A DNA stretch of 5,123 bases, taken from positions 1 to 5,123 of the forward strand of contig JACRDY010000031.1 in assembly GCA_016218485.1 (NCBI GenBank), read 5' to 3'. The position numbers and the translations under genes were made by a program. The notes beneath the pieces were generated by a model. The model searched no databases and was not told where the DNA came from. It worked only from the letters and a program-made list of their open reading frames with translations. Of this stretch, positions 5,067 to 5,123 are shown piece by piece (the stretch's first letter is position 1; every line of letters begins with the position of its first letter). The DNA comes from Candidatus Falkowiibacteriota bacterium. Lineage in GTDB: Bacteria > Patescibacteriota > Patescibacteriia > JACRDY01.

Positions 5067-5123
5067 AGTCAGTTGTCACACGGTTGAAACGTCTGTTAGA
5101 GAAGATTTTTGTCTTTGGATTAT

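Noticed and set aside
5067..5123. Promoter for a gene beyond the window (TTGTCA at 5073 or TTGAAA at 5084).
   Set aside because: No acceptable -10 occurs at 15-19 bp from either, and the downstream gene is not visible.

Overview
The window looks like chromosomal DNA from a bacterium with small, tightly packed genes, most plausibly a Candidate Phyla Radiation (Patescibacteria) lineage. That placement is an inference. It rests on an archaeal-type UMP kinase in a bacterial envelope-gene setting, a single-domain mannose-1-phosphate guanylyltransferase, very small accessory genes, starts without Shine-Dalgarno motifs, and intergenic palindromes built from short repeated words. TGA ends two well-supported genes (849-851 and 2990-2992), so the standard stop code applies, which argues against the TGA=Gly lineages (SR1/Gracilibacteria). 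All genes are on the + strand.

Region 1 (1-142) is AT-rich and unlike the rest. It holds the last 41 codons of a frame entering from the left, probably the tail of an IS4-type transposase, then a palindromic CACTAGTG that may be the end of an insertion sequence. Region 2 (143-1705) is a compact run. It starts with the 3' half of uppP (undecaprenyl-diphosphatase), which lacks its N-terminal catalytic half. A small cupin protein with altered metal ligands follows (8-nt overlap), then protein-L-isoaspartate O-methyltransferase and a 63-residue two-helix membrane protein of LiaI/LiaF-like type. A strong intrinsic terminator at 1721-1751 closes the run.

Region 3 (1706-1927) is intergenic: the terminator, a roughly 100-nt imperfect palindrome made of CAAAGTTC-like words, and a good sigma70-type promoter. 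Region 4 (1928-4017) is a two-gene unit with an ATGA overlap: mannose-1-phosphate guanylyltransferase (GDP-mannose synthesis) and MltG, the endolytic murein transglycosylase. Region 5 (4018-4121) is a second roughly 100-nt palindrome built from GTAACTA-like words. Region 6 (4122-4971) holds a 44-residue basic protein and the UMP kinase, followed by a terminator at 5039-5066. The last 57 bases hold nothing I can assign.

The shared theme is the cell envelope: lipid-carrier recycling (uppP remnant), activated mannose for surface glycans, and control of glycan strand length (MltG), together with housekeeping (protein repair, UMP phosphorylation). I see no clear new multi-gene system. The best leads are the two word-iterated palindromes bracketing the manC-mltG unit, the apparent IS interruption of uppP, and the degenerate cupin.
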